From NCBI RefSeq assembly GCF_017377855.1, contig NZ_JAFREP010000017.1, forward strand, positions 1 to 64,000: a stretch of 64,000 nt of DNA. The letters are read 5' to 3'. Positions 48,557 through 57,330 of this stretch are shown in pieces. The translations under genes and the position numbers were made by a program. The first letter of the stretch is position 1; the number at the start of each line of letters is the position of its first letter. The notes under the pieces were generated by a model, which had not been told where the DNA came from, did no database searches, and was given only the letters and a program-made list of their open reading frames with translations. The DNA is from Acanthopleuribacter pedis (GTDB lineage: Bacteria > Acidobacteriota > Holophagae > Acanthopleuribacterales > Acanthopleuribacteraceae).

Positions 48557-49744
48557 TTATGTTGGTTCCCCGCTGCCTAAATAAAGTTTGCTGCCGGCGC
48601 TGGCACCGCGAATATGGTTGACCACCCAAATGCCTGGTTGCGCCGCCTGCTCGCGCGGGTTGCCGGCGCTGTCGCGGATCTGCTGGATGGTGGTTGCGGT
48701 GATTTTGCCTTCCGGGTTTTGGATGTGAATCTTGTCGCCGACCGCGAAGGCCTGCGCGCTTTTGATCGCCGTGTACTGTTTCTTTTTGGTTTCGAGCACT
48801 TCGCCCAAGTAAGCAGCATCCTCGCGCACGGCGAGGAACGGATTTTTGAGCCGCTTGAACTGTTTGTCCGTTCGGTTCGATTTAAAAAAGCCGCGCGAGA
48901 GACGCGGCCCCAGCAAGGCTTTGACCGCCGCCAGGTTTTCGTCCACGGCCGTTTCAAGGTACGCCTTCAACGCCGGGAGCAGGGCCGTATCGTCAAAAAA
49001 CTTGGCGTCGAGGCGCGCGTAGTCGATACCCGCATCGGCCATTTCGGCCAAGTAGGGCACCAAAAACAAATCCTTCTCATAATACATAAAGGTACCGTGC
49101 TGGTTTTCGACCAGGGGGTAGTGTTTGTTGGCGTGACCTTCGTCTTCTTCCGAGGTAATAAAACGCTGGATGGTTTCCGGGGCCTCGTCGAGTAAAGTGC
49201 TCACCGGCGAGACCAGTTTTCGCGGTGTGTAGAAAATCAACAGGCGGCCGAGCGCGATGTATTCGAGTTCTACCGAAACCGCCGCGCGAATTTGGCGCAC
49301 CAAGCTCATGGGTAATTCATTCGACAGCACGACCCGTTCCGGTTGAATCGACGCAATCCAGGTCACAATGCCTGGCAAATTATGGTTCCCGGTTTCCAAG
49401 ACCAGTTGGCGAGGCAGGCCGGGGAAACATTCAGCCGTATACCGCGCCACGCCCGCGTCTTGCACGCGAATCGCGTCAAAAAGGGTCAAATCCAAACCGC
49501 GCACCAAAGCCGCGCCGGCGAGGAGTTGGTTATCGGAAACCAGTAGGTCCCAAACAAGGACCGTGCGCAGGCCGTGTTCGCGGGCCGCGCGCGCCAAGGC
49601 GAGGCAACCTTCGCTGTCGAGGAAGCCGACGCGGGCCAGATCGCGGTGTTCAATCAGGATCTCACGGCAGTGCGGCAGCTTTATCGCGTGGTTGAGATTA
49701 TCCGGTTTGGCTAAGCTGAGGGTGAGTTTCGGCGTTTGGGGCAT
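48557..49744 (-). CDS. U32-family-associated protein, second gene of a pair
   Basis: 395 residues resembling the barrel part of U32-type proteins, with a C-terminal small beta domain: AFAVGDKIHIQNPEGKITATT, like the U32 C-terminal domain. It lacks the four-cysteine signature found in the partner gene, so it is probably not a cluster-binding enzyme by itself. Its start overlaps the partner's 3' end by 47 bases, which implies coupled translation. In other bacteria paired U32 proteins act as heterodimers in tRNA or quinone hydroxylation, so a partner role is a reasonable inference. Family placement is moderately certain. Confidence 0.65.
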   Translation of the reverse strand: MPQTPKLTLSLAKPDNLNHAIKLPHCREILIEHRDLARVGFLDSEGCLALARAAREHGLRTVLVWDLLVSDNQLLAGAALVRGLDLTLFDAIRVQDAGVARYTAECFPGLPRQLVLETGNHNLPGIVTWIASIQPERVVLSNELPMSLVRQIRAAVSVELEYIALGRLLIFYTPRKLVSPVSTLLDEAPETIQRFITSEEDEGHANKHYPLVENQHGTFMYYEKDLFLVPYLAEMADAGIDYARLDAKFFDDTALLPALKAYLETAVDENLAAVKALLGPRLSRGFFKSNRTDKQFKRLKNPFLAVREDAAYLGEVLETKKKQYTAIKSAQAFAVGDKIHIQNPEGKITATTIQQIRDSAGNPREQAAQPGIWVVNHIRGASAGSKLYLGSGEPT

Positions 49745-50924
49745 GGCGTTTCTTTCTCAAAAGGTGGCCGACTTGGGCGGCCGGATGTTTGGGCAGCAGA
49801 ATCACGCGGTTGGATGAAACGCGGTCAAAGGCTTTGCCGGTGATGTCACGGGCGGCTTCGGTTTCCAGGTGGACCACGCCTTGGCGTGGGACGAGCATTT
49901 CGATCATCTCGCCGCGTACCAGTGGGTTACGGGTGAAAAGGGTCATGTGGCTGTCGGTGACCTCGATCAATGAGCCCATTAAGTCGTGACTGTGGGGGAG
50001 GTGGTCGTCCTCGTGAAGGTAGACCGAATCGGCGCCCGCTTTTTGGACCAAGCTACCGCTGGTGTAGTCACGGTGGCTCATTGAATTGAGTTCGCGCATC
50101 AGGGCTTCGACTGGTGCGCCGGATTGCTTGAGCCAAGCCGCGTCGCGAGCCGCCGTGTAGGTTTGGACCGTGGTGGCGACGTAGAGTTCGCTTTTCATGC
50201 GACCCTCAATTTTGAGGCTGTCGATGGATTGGGCGACGAATTGATCGACCACCGCGACGCCTTGTAAATCTTTGGAGCTGAGGAAGTAACCCGCGTCACC
50301 CGCGCCGCCGCGACGGTCGCTCATGCGGTACTTGAAGCGGCAGGATTGGATGCATCCGCCGCGGTTGCTGTCGCGGCCGGCCGTGTAATTAGAAATGGTG
50401 CAGTTGCCGGAATAGGCCATGCACATAGCGCCGTGACCGAAGAGTTCGACCTCGACATCGGCCTCGTGGCGGATTCGGGCGGCTTCTTCGATGGTCACCT
50501 CGCGTCCGAGCACCAGACGTTTCACGCCTTGGTCGCGCCAAAACTTGGCGGCCTGGGTGTTGAGCGCGGAGGCTTGCGTCGAGAGGTGCAGGACCAACTT
50601 GCTGTGGCGCGCGACCGTGGCCATGACGCCGAGGTCGGAAACGATGACCGCATCGACGCCCGCGTTTTCGAGGTCGGCCAAAAAGGGTGGCAAATCGGCG
50701 AGGTCCTCGTCAAAGAGGAAGCCGTTGAGGACCACATAAACCTTGGCGCCATGTTGGTGGGCGAAGGCGCACGCTTCGCCGATTTGCTCGGATGAAAAGT
50801 TATCGGCGGCGGTGCGCAGGCCAAACTTTGGGCCGGCGAGGTAGACGGCGTCGGCGCCGTAACGGATGGCTGTTTGCATTTTGGCCATATTGCCGGCCGG
50901 CGCGAGAATTTCAGTTTTAAGCAT
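49698..50924 (-). CDS. U32 family protein (TrhP/YegQ-like)
   Basis: 408 residues. The U32 signature is present: LFGHGAMCMAYSGNCTISN followed by GGCIQSCRFKYR. That gives four cysteines in the family spacing, thought to hold an iron-sulfur cluster in members that hydroxylate tRNA uridine or assist RNA modification. The N-terminal barrel reads ILAPAGNMAKMQTAIRYGADAVYLAG, as in YegQ. The ATG at 50924 follows CGGAGG; eight codons upstream are in frame but unsupported. Despite the family name 'peptidase', protease activity is doubtful for most members. It overlaps the next gene by 47 bases. Confidence 0.88.
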   Translation of the reverse strand: MLKTEILAPAGNMAKMQTAIRYGADAVYLAGPKFGLRTAADNFSSEQIGEACAFAHQHGAKVYVVLNGFLFDEDLADLPPFLADLENAGVDAVIVSDLGVMATVARHSKLVLHLSTQASALNTQAAKFWRDQGVKRLVLGREVTIEEAARIRHEADVEVELFGHGAMCMAYSGNCTISNYTAGRDSNRGGCIQSCRFKYRMSDRRGGAGDAGYFLSSKDLQGVAVVDQFVAQSIDSLKIEGRMKSELYVATTVQTYTAARDAAWLKQSGAPVEALMRELNSMSHRDYTSGSLVQKAGADSVYLHEDDHLPHSHDLMGSLIEVTDSHMTLFTRNPLVRGEMIEMLVPRQGVVHLETEAARDITGKAFDRVSSNRVILLPKHPAAQVGHLLRKKRHAPNAETHPQLSQTG

Positions 50925-51119
50925 GGGCCGACCTCCGAGCAGGCACAAGAACTAGCCCTAAAAACGGGCCGAACCCGACATTATAGCGAAAAAGTCGCGG
51001 TTCTCCAAGTTAGGTAGAAGAGAGGTTCTGAGTCGCAGCGTGAGAAGCCGAAACGAGAAGCCAGGCACTTGCGCAAAACAGGTACCGGGCGAGAACCAAA
51101 AACCAGATACTTACGGAAG

Positions 51120-51440
51120 ACTGTCACCGCAATTCCCAGTCACCGCAAATGTCACCGCAATTCGCTGAGTTGCAACGCGGGAAGCTGAAACGAGGAGCCA
51201 GGTACTTTACGCAAAAGAGGTACCGGGTGAGAACCAAGGTACTTGCGCAAAAGAGGTGCCGGGTGAGAACCAAAAACCAGACACTTACGGAAGACTGTCA
51301 CCGCAATTCCCATTAAAGTTAAACGGTTACGGAAGACCGTTGCCACAATTTCATTAAAGCTAAACGGTTACGGGAGACTGTCACCGCAATTTCACTGTTT
51401 ATGGAAGACTGTCACCGTAATGCGACGGAGGACTGTCACC
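51120..51440. repeat. Degenerate repeat cluster with ACTGTCACCGCAA core
   Basis: Units built around ACTTACGGAAGACTGTCACC and CGCAATTC recur at about 51109, 51286, 51324, 51361 and 51403, with further TGTCACCGCAA cores between. A second interleaved unit (GGTACCGGGTGAGAACCAA) appears three times (51087, 51217, 51257). TTGCGGTGACAG is the same core as the 1-455 region in reverse orientation. No transposase gene is nearby. Confidence 0.85.
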
Positions 51441-51772
51441 GCAAATCCCGCGATTGTGGGGTTGACCTTAAAAATCCGGTACTTATTTAACGACCGTCAC
51501 AGGGTTGTGTTGGAGGAAGACTGGGATGAATAGGTATTCTCAAAGGACCAAAAGGTAAAACAGAGTAAGGCCATAAAAAATAGTGGTTTATGAAAGACAG
51601 TCACCGCGCTGGGTCGAACATCAGACGCAGCTCAATCATGGCTGCCCCATTGTCCCTTTCACAGCCGCACCAAACATGCACCTTTCCGGTTGCGTGGAGG
51701 AACGCCAGCCTTCAGAATGAGGGTTTCGTTGACGCACACGGCGTTCCTTCATCCATGCAGAGAGGTTCAGTT
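51441..51772. other. Region between the repeats and the aminotransferase
   Basis: One more GACAGTCACCGC core at about 51595. The aminotransferase reading frame extends back to 51590, but without a ribosome binding site, so this is treated as leader sequence. Confidence 0.4.
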
Positions 51773-53053
51773 ATGAATGTTCCGCACAATGGTTCTTCTC
51801 ATCCCAGTTTCCCCAGCTTTCGCGAGGTCCCACGTACCGGTGTGATTTACGTGATGGCGCGCGCGCAGGAACGCGGTTTTTATTACCGCAACCCCGAATG
51901 GTCCAACTTGGGCCAAGGCGCACCGGAGACGGGCCTGCTCGCGGATGCACCGGAACGCCTGCACGAAATCGTCTTGGCCGAAGAAACCCATGAATACGGT
52001 CCGGTGATGGGTTTGACCGAGCTACGTGCCGCGGTGGCGGAACTTTACAACCAGCGTTACCGTCGTGGCAAAGCGTCGCAATACACCGTGGACAATGTCG
52101 CCATCAGTTCCGGCGGACGTTTGGGCTTGACGCGGGTTGCCGCTGCCTTGGGCAACATTCACCTCGGTCACTTTCTCCCCGACTACACGGCCTATGAGGA
52201 ACTGCTGGGCTTGTTCCGGGCATTTGTGCCGATCCCGATTCTGTTGAAACGCGACGAGGCTTTTGGCTTCGATGTCGATCGCCTGTACCGCGATGTTGTC
52301 GGCCAAGGGCTGGGCGGTGTTTTGATGTCTAACCCATGCAATCCTACCGGCCAAGTATTGTTTGGCGATGACCTTGCGCGTTGGGTGGAAATTGGTCGCC
52401 AGCATCAGTGTGCGCAGATCTACGACGAGTTCTACAGCCACTACATTTATGACGAATTGGCACAAAATCAACCGTCACTTAGTGCCGCGGCCCACGTTGA
52501 CGATGTCAACAAAGATCCCGTCATTATTATTGACGGCCTGACCAAGAACTGGCGTTACCCCGGCCTGCGACTCTCTTGGACTGTCGGCCCGGCTGAGATC
52601 ATTCGCCGCATCGGCAGCGCCGGTAGTTTCCTCGACGGCGGCGCACCGCACGCATTGCAGAAAGCGGTGCTGCCACTAATCAACCAAGAATTTGCCGATG
52701 CCGAGGCGCGTGCCATTCAAAAACATTTCCGCCACAAACGGATGAACATGATCGAACGATTGGGCGAAATGGGTTTCCGCATTAAATCGATTCCCAAGGG
52801 CGCCTTCTACCTATTTGCCAGTCTCGAATCCCTGCCGGAACCATTGCGCGACGGCATGGCTTTTTTCGAGGCGGCCCTCCAGCACAAGGTTATCACCGTG
52901 CCGGGTGTGTTCTTTGATGTGAATCCTGGTCAGCGTCGTAGCCACATGCCCTCCCGCCTGACCAACTTCGTTCGTTTGAGCTACGGCCCCAATGAGGATG
53001 AACTGGATTTAGGTCTCGGTCGCTTGGCCAAAATGATCGCGGACTATCGTTAA
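51773..53053 (+). CDS. PLP-dependent aminotransferase, class I/II
   Basis: 426 residues of fold-type I. The PLP lysine is probably Lys258 in DGLTKNWRYPGLR, preceded by the NPCNPTGQ substrate loop and the YDEFY aspartate region. The C-terminal arginine is in NFVRLSYG. The start is the ATG after GAGAGG; an upstream in-frame extension of 61 codons lacks composition and signal typical of a protein. The amino acid substrate is unknown. It stands alone, preceded by repeats and followed by a region with no gene before the polysaccharide locus. Confidence 0.9.
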   Translation: MNVPHNGSSHPSFPSFREVPRTGVIYVMARAQERGFYYRNPEWSNLGQGAPETGLLADAPERLHEIVLAEETHEYGPVMGLTELRAAVAELYNQRYRRGKASQYTVDNVAISSGGRLGLTRVAAALGNIHLGHFLPDYTAYEELLGLFRAFVPIPILLKRDEAFGFDVDRLYRDVVGQGLGGVLMSNPCNPTGQVLFGDDLARWVEIGRQHQCAQIYDEFYSHYIYDELAQNQPSLSAAAHVDDVNKDPVIIIDGLTKNWRYPGLRLSWTVGPAEIIRRIGSAGSFLDGGAPHALQKAVLPLINQEFADAEARAIQKHFRHKRMNMIERLGEMGFRIKSIPKGAFYLFASLESLPEPLRDGMAFFEAALQHKVITVPGVFFDVNPGQRRSHMPSRLTNFVRLSYGPNEDELDLGLGRLAKMIADYR

Positions 53054-53340
53054 CCTCGGCCCCCGGACTCAGCTAAGACGTTTTAGTTGAAGTTTGCTTT
53101 TGCCTTCCAAGGTTTATTCTTTAAGGGTTAATGGCCGGAAGCCTGGCTTTCGGCCAAAATCGGACCGCTTCGTTCTCTGTATACTTCGAGTGTAAGTTAT
53201 TTTTTTGTGTGGGTTATGGAAACTCTAAGGGTTGGTGAATGCGCTGATCTGAACGGACACCGACCCTCCATCTGACCTGGCAAACACCCTAGGTTCTGGG
53301 TTGCCGGTCCGGCCCCTTTGGTGCCGATACGAAAAACAGA
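53054..53340. other. Intergenic with an imperfect GGCCGGAAGC hairpin
   Basis: A short inverted repeat GGCCGGAAG / CTTTCGGCC lies at 53131-53153 after the aminotransferase, without a clean T-run. No gene seen. Confidence 0.35.
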
Positions 53341-54360
53341 TTAAGCTTTTGCGGGCACTGTATCTTGGCTTTTTTCTTCGCGGACGACCCAGGCCCAATA
53401 GATCCCGAACAAGCCTAGCGCCGTCACCGCAACCAACCAAGCATGGGTGTCCAGACTCAGGCCGGACCACACGAGTACGGCGAACAACGCGGCTTGGAGC
53501 ATGGCGACCAACAGGACCACCTGGCCGTGCGACCGGCCGGCGATGGTGAGGCGTTGGTAGAGATGAGAACGGTGTGCCTGCCATATTTTTTCGCCTTTGC
53601 TGAGGCGGCGCAAGATGGTGAAGGTCCCGTCGGCAAGGAAAAACCACAGCAACATGGCCATCACGAAAATGCTCTCGGCCACCATGGTCGGACGCAGATA
53701 AAATGGAAGACAGGCGAAGAGGAATCCCAGACTTGCCGAACCCACGTCACCCATAAAAATTTTGGCGGGGTGCCAGTTGTGGACGAGAAAACCAAGCGCC
53801 GCCGCCGCGATACAGGCGCCGATCATGGGTTGCCCCAGGATCAGTGCCACGCCGAGGCCGACCCACAGTGCTTGGGTCCCCGCGAAGCCGTCGATACCGT
53901 CGAGAAAGTTGTAGAGGTTAAGCACGCCGATCAGCCAAAGGAAGGTCATCGGGTAGGCGAACCATTGGAAATCTCGGTAAATTGGCGCGGGCAAGGGGAT
54001 GAAGTTCATCGGGCCGCAATTGATGACGACCAACACCGCGGCACCAACATGGACCGCCATGCGGATTTTTGCCGAGAGGTCCAGTTTATCGTCGATCAAG
54101 CCGACCGCGATCACCATGGCCCACGCGGCGAAAAACATCGGGGTTAGATTGGTTGTTCCCGCGGTGCTCGCTGCACCTAGCCCCAAAAACAAGGCGCAGA
54201 CCGGGGCGAGCCCGCCGCCGCGTGGAGTGGGTATTTTGTGGGACGAACGTTCATTGGGATTGTCCATCATGCCGCGGCGGCGCAGAAAATGCGCCAACCA
54301 ACCCGTACCCAACAAAGAGACGATCCCTACCGCGAAGGGGATGATCCATTCAACCGACAT
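53341..54360 (-). CDS. Polyprenyl-phosphate sugar-1-phosphate transferase (WecA/MraY type)
   Basis: Starts lipid-linked glycan synthesis by moving a sugar-1-phosphate to undecaprenyl phosphate at the inner membrane. 339 residues with about ten membrane helices. Catalytic motifs: DDKLDLSAK, NLYNFLDGIDG, FMGDVGSAS and HRSHLYQRL. The last motif and the gene context favour GlcNAc or a related sugar over the peptidoglycan enzyme MraY. The ATG start overlaps the stop of the upstream epimerase gene (ATGTCGGTTGA). It is the last gene of a three-gene leftward unit. Confidence 0.9.
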   Translation of the reverse strand: MSVEWIIPFAVGIVSLLGTGWLAHFLRRRGMMDNPNERSSHKIPTPRGGGLAPVCALFLGLGAASTAGTTNLTPMFFAAWAMVIAVGLIDDKLDLSAKIRMAVHVGAAVLVVINCGPMNFIPLPAPIYRDFQWFAYPMTFLWLIGVLNLYNFLDGIDGFAGTQALWVGLGVALILGQPMIGACIAAAALGFLVHNWHPAKIFMGDVGSASLGFLFACLPFYLRPTMVAESIFVMAMLLWFFLADGTFTILRRLSKGEKIWQAHRSHLYQRLTIAGRSHGQVVLLVAMLQAALFAVLVWSGLSLDTHAWLVAVTALGLFGIYWAWVVREEKSQDTVPAKA

Positions 54361-55306
54361 CAAAAACCTCGTGGACGTGTTCCAAAACGGTGTGAGGATT
54401 CCAGCCCAACGCGCGGCGCGCACGGCGATCATCAAACATCAGATGCGCCTCCATTTTCTGAAGGCGCGCGCTGTTGAACGGTGCTTTGAGGACCGGCAAG
54501 GTATCGATCACATCGCCGCACCATGCCGTCAAACGCGCGACGGTTCTTGGTAATACCAAACCTCGCGGCTTTTGGAGGACTTTGCGCAGGCCTTGTTCAA
54601 TCTCGAAAAAGGAGGGATGAGCGCCGTCGGTGAGGTTGTAGGTTCCACCCGCGCCCGACAAGCTGAAAGTCAGGCGTGCCACGTCTCGAGCCCAAACCCA
54701 AGAGCGACGGCCGCCGCCATTACCGATACGACAGTAATAGCCTGCTCGAATCGCCTGGATCATGGCGCCGAGGTTGCCTGGCGGATCGCCGCCCGCGATC
54801 AAGGGCAGGCGTAGGTTCCAAACAGGAACGCCGTGTTGGGTTCCCCACCGCGTGATGTTCTGTTCGGCCGCGATTTTTCCGGCACCGTAGGGATCTTGTG
54901 CATTGAGTGCCGTGGATTCGTCGATCTGGTCGCCTTCCTGCAGGCCGTAAACGGCAACGGTGCTGATAAACACGAACCCGCGTAGTTTTGCCGCATGGGG
55001 TGTGAGTGCTTGGAGTAGATGGTCCGTGCCGGTTTGGTTGACCGCGAAAAAAGCCGCTTTCTCTGCTTCGGTTTTTGGGACGCGGTGCGCAAGTCCGGCA
55101 TTGTGAATGACCAGGGTTCCCGCGGGCGGTGGGCTGATCGCCGGGGGCGCCGCGGCCAAATCACAGGTGATGTGGTTGGTTTCGGTTAGGTTTCGTCGGC
55201 CAAGTGTGGTGGTCTCCTGGTTGCGGTGACGCGCCTCGGCCAAAAAGTAGCCCCCGAGAAACCCGGAAGCACCCGTCAGAATCACGTTGCCGGGTGTCTC
55301 CGTCAC
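54350..55306 (-). CDS. NAD-dependent epimerase/dehydratase (extended SDR)
   Basis: 318 residues with the Rossmann loop TGASGFLGG, the ISTVAVYG serine region, and the catalytic tyrosine-lysine pair in DPYGAGKIAAE. It most resembles UDP-sugar 4-epimerases or reductases found with WecA-type genes, which make the nucleotide sugar used by the transferase. The exact sugar is not predictable. It overlaps the upstream glycosyltransferase by 4 bases and the downstream transferase by 11 bases, so all three are co-translated. Confidence 0.87.
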   Translation of the reverse strand: MTETPGNVILTGASGFLGGYFLAEARHRNQETTTLGRRNLTETNHITCDLAAAPPAISPPPAGTLVIHNAGLAHRVPKTEAEKAAFFAVNQTGTDHLLQALTPHAAKLRGFVFISTVAVYGLQEGDQIDESTALNAQDPYGAGKIAAEQNITRWGTQHGVPVWNLRLPLIAGGDPPGNLGAMIQAIRAGYYCRIGNGGGRRSWVWARDVARLTFSLSGAGGTYNLTDGAHPSFFEIEQGLRKVLQKPRGLVLPRTVARLTAWCGDVIDTLPVLKAPFNSARLQKMEAHLMFDDRRARRALGWNPHTVLEHVHEVFDVG

Positions 55307-56505
55307 GGCACACGCTCCATTAATTCCTCGAACCCACCTAGGTAGCGATCCGCGAGCCGGTAAATGTCGAACTCGCGGGCTGCCACCTGTTTTGCGTTTT
55401 CGGCATATTCGCCGCGTTTCTCGGGATCACCCGCCAGCGTTTCCAGTACCTCGATGAGTTGATTGGGGTCGGTCGGGCTCACCGTAAAGCCGCAGCGATT
55501 GTCTTCCAATAACGTTTTTAACCAGCCCGTCGTGGTTTGAACCGCCGGGGTACCGGCAGACAATGCCTCGAACAATTTATTGGGTGACGAGGTTTTCAAA
55601 ATGGGTTTGTCGGCGAGTGGGACCAAGGCCACCGTCGCGTGTTGCAACCAACTAATGATTTCTTCCTTGGGTTTTAAGCCCAGTACCTTGATGGTACTGA
55701 GGCGCTCGGCGGTTTCCATCAGCATTTCGGAGTCTTGGCCTTTGCCGATTAGGACCAGCAGGATGTCGTCGCGTTGGCGGCGTGCCAGTTCTTCAGCGAC
55801 TTGCTTAAGGAGGTGGGAGCCGTTGGTGGGACCAAGGTTGCCCGTGTAAAGGAGTAAATGCTTACCGCGTGCCCAGTCTGGGAGTTGCCAGGAATCGCGT
55901 TTGGCCGCGAAGGATGCCGTGTTGGCGCCGTTGGGGATAACCAAGGTGTTTTTTACTTTATAGTGCGCGCGTTGGTGGTCGCCCATGTCGGGAGAAAGGG
56001 GCACCACCGTGTGGGCGGCGCGATAGCATCTGCGTGTAAGCCAAAAGGCGAAACCGCGCATCAAGGCATTGTTCAGGTGGCCGAGTTCAATGGCGCCTTC
56101 CGGCCACAAGTCACGTGTTTCAAACATCAGTCGTCGGCGACCGAGGTAACGACTAATCAGTGCCGGCAAACCGACCGTGATCGGCCCAGATGAAACCAGT
56201 ACCACGTCTGCTTTTTCGAAGGCCGCGTACCAACTGGCGAATAAGGCGTAGTGGATGAACCCGCCGACGCGGCGCCAGAATGAAAGGCGGTTGCTGATTT
56301 GGGCATTAATGACCTTGAGTTTTACCCCGTCGATGTGCTGCTCACTAACCCAGCCCTCGGCGGTGAGATCGGATTTGTCATAACAACTGGTGACGATGGT
56401 GACCTCGTGGCCGGCCTCCACCCAGCGTTTGCCGAAATGGTAGTAGCGTGTGCTCCAGGATCCCTTGGGCGTGGTGTAGTACTGATAGAAAACCAGGATT
56501 TTCAT
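55303..56505 (-). CDS. Family 4 glycosyltransferase
   Basis: 400 residues of GT-B fold. The N-terminal donor-side Rossmann region begins MKILVFYQYYTTPKGSW, then FETRDLWPEGAIELG. The C-terminal nucleotide-sugar domain has LLYTGNLGPTNG and the EX7E-like region SSPNKLFEALSAGTPAV. It resembles WbuB-type N-acetyl-fucosaminyl transferases. The start was placed at the ATG that begins the conserved strand; an ATG five codons earlier is also possible, and neither has a strong ribosome binding site. First gene of the leftward unit, with a repeat-rich region upstream. Confidence 0.88.
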   Translation of the reverse strand: MKILVFYQYYTTPKGSWSTRYYHFGKRWVEAGHEVTIVTSCYDKSDLTAEGWVSEQHIDGVKLKVINAQISNRLSFWRRVGGFIHYALFASWYAAFEKADVVLVSSGPITVGLPALISRYLGRRRLMFETRDLWPEGAIELGHLNNALMRGFAFWLTRRCYRAAHTVVPLSPDMGDHQRAHYKVKNTLVIPNGANTASFAAKRDSWQLPDWARGKHLLLYTGNLGPTNGSHLLKQVAEELARRQRDDILLVLIGKGQDSEMLMETAERLSTIKVLGLKPKEEIISWLQHATVALVPLADKPILKTSSPNKLFEALSAGTPAVQTTTGWLKTLLEDNRCGFTVSPTDPNQLIEVLETLAGDPEKRGEYAENAKQVAAREFDIYRLADRYLGGFEELMERVP

Positions 56506-56694
56506 GCATGATCCATTCATTAGCGACCGGGCCTAGGCGGTTGGAGATGCTTGCGCGCCGGCGGCCTCGGGTGGTGTGGCTTTGTTCTGAAGTTGGGTAC
56601 GGAGCAACTATAACCCGAGAGCGTTGATGATAGGAAGGTTGGAAGCGTCAGCCGGCGATCTGAATCGTGATTCGTGTGTGTCAGATGAAAAACC

Positions 56695-56830
56695 AGACAC
56701 TTACGCATGACTGTCACGACACTTGGTCACCACTTACGCATGACTGTCACGACACTTGTCGCTTACGCATGACTGTCACGACACTTGTCCTTACGCATGA
56801 CTGTCACGACACTTGGTCACGACACTTGCG
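56695..56830. repeat. Tandem repeats of CTTACGCATGACTGTCACGA
   Basis: The unit CTTACGCATGACTGTCACGA followed by CACTTG occurs about four times (near 56700, 56735, 56763, 56791), with a related copy ending GTCACCG near 56918. The CTTACG-N3-GACTGTCAC skeleton is shared with the 51.1-51.4 kb cluster. Confidence 0.85.
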
Positions 56831-56899
56831 CTAGGAGGCGAAGGCGGATCTTTGCCAACTCGAGGCGCAAGGTTTGAAACCGTATCGCTTATTAACCGT
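56831..56899. repeat. 69-bp direct repeat, copy A
   Basis: Begins CTAGGAGGCGAAGGCGGATC and ends CGCTTATTAACCGT. Copy B lies at 56984-57052 with about three differences. Between them is one CTTACGCATGACTGTCACCG unit. Confidence 0.85.
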
Positions 56900-56983
56900 G
56901 TTTGAAAAGAGATACTTACGCATGACTGTCACCGTTCGGAAGGTGGCGAGGAGAGATTATTGCCAAAGAGAACGGCGGGCATC

Positions 56984-57052
56984 CTAGGAGGCGAAGGCGG
57001 ATCTTGGCCAACTCGAGGCGCAAGGCTTGAAACCGGATCGCTTATTAACCGT
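56984..57052. repeat. 69-bp direct repeat, copy B
   Basis: Second copy of the 56831-56899 segment. The rest of the region to 57330 holds no convincing gene; a GGGGACAGTCC string near 57283 resembles the repeat cores. Confidence 0.85.
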
Positions 57053-57330
57053 TAGTGAACCGTGTAAATAGCTGCCTTTTGACCTACAACCGTACCTCGC
57101 TTACCACGAGGACTTCGCCGGTATATTTGGCATTGTGGGGGGTAGAGGCCTGTGCTACGCTGAAAATCTTTACTCCATTTGGTATGCAAAATCCCCATAA
57201 ATTTGGCGAAATGCTAAATCGATCCTGTTGTCGTTCTCATATCCGGTCTCTCTTTGGCGTCCTTAATGCTTTTTCAGGGAACGGGGACAGTCCTGCAACG
57301 CACGCGCCATGAACCGTATTTGGAAGGAAC

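Noticed and set aside
51087-51600. Possible CRISPR array
   Set aside because: Repeat spacing is irregular, units are degenerate and overlapping, spacers are not of constant length, and no cas gene is present.
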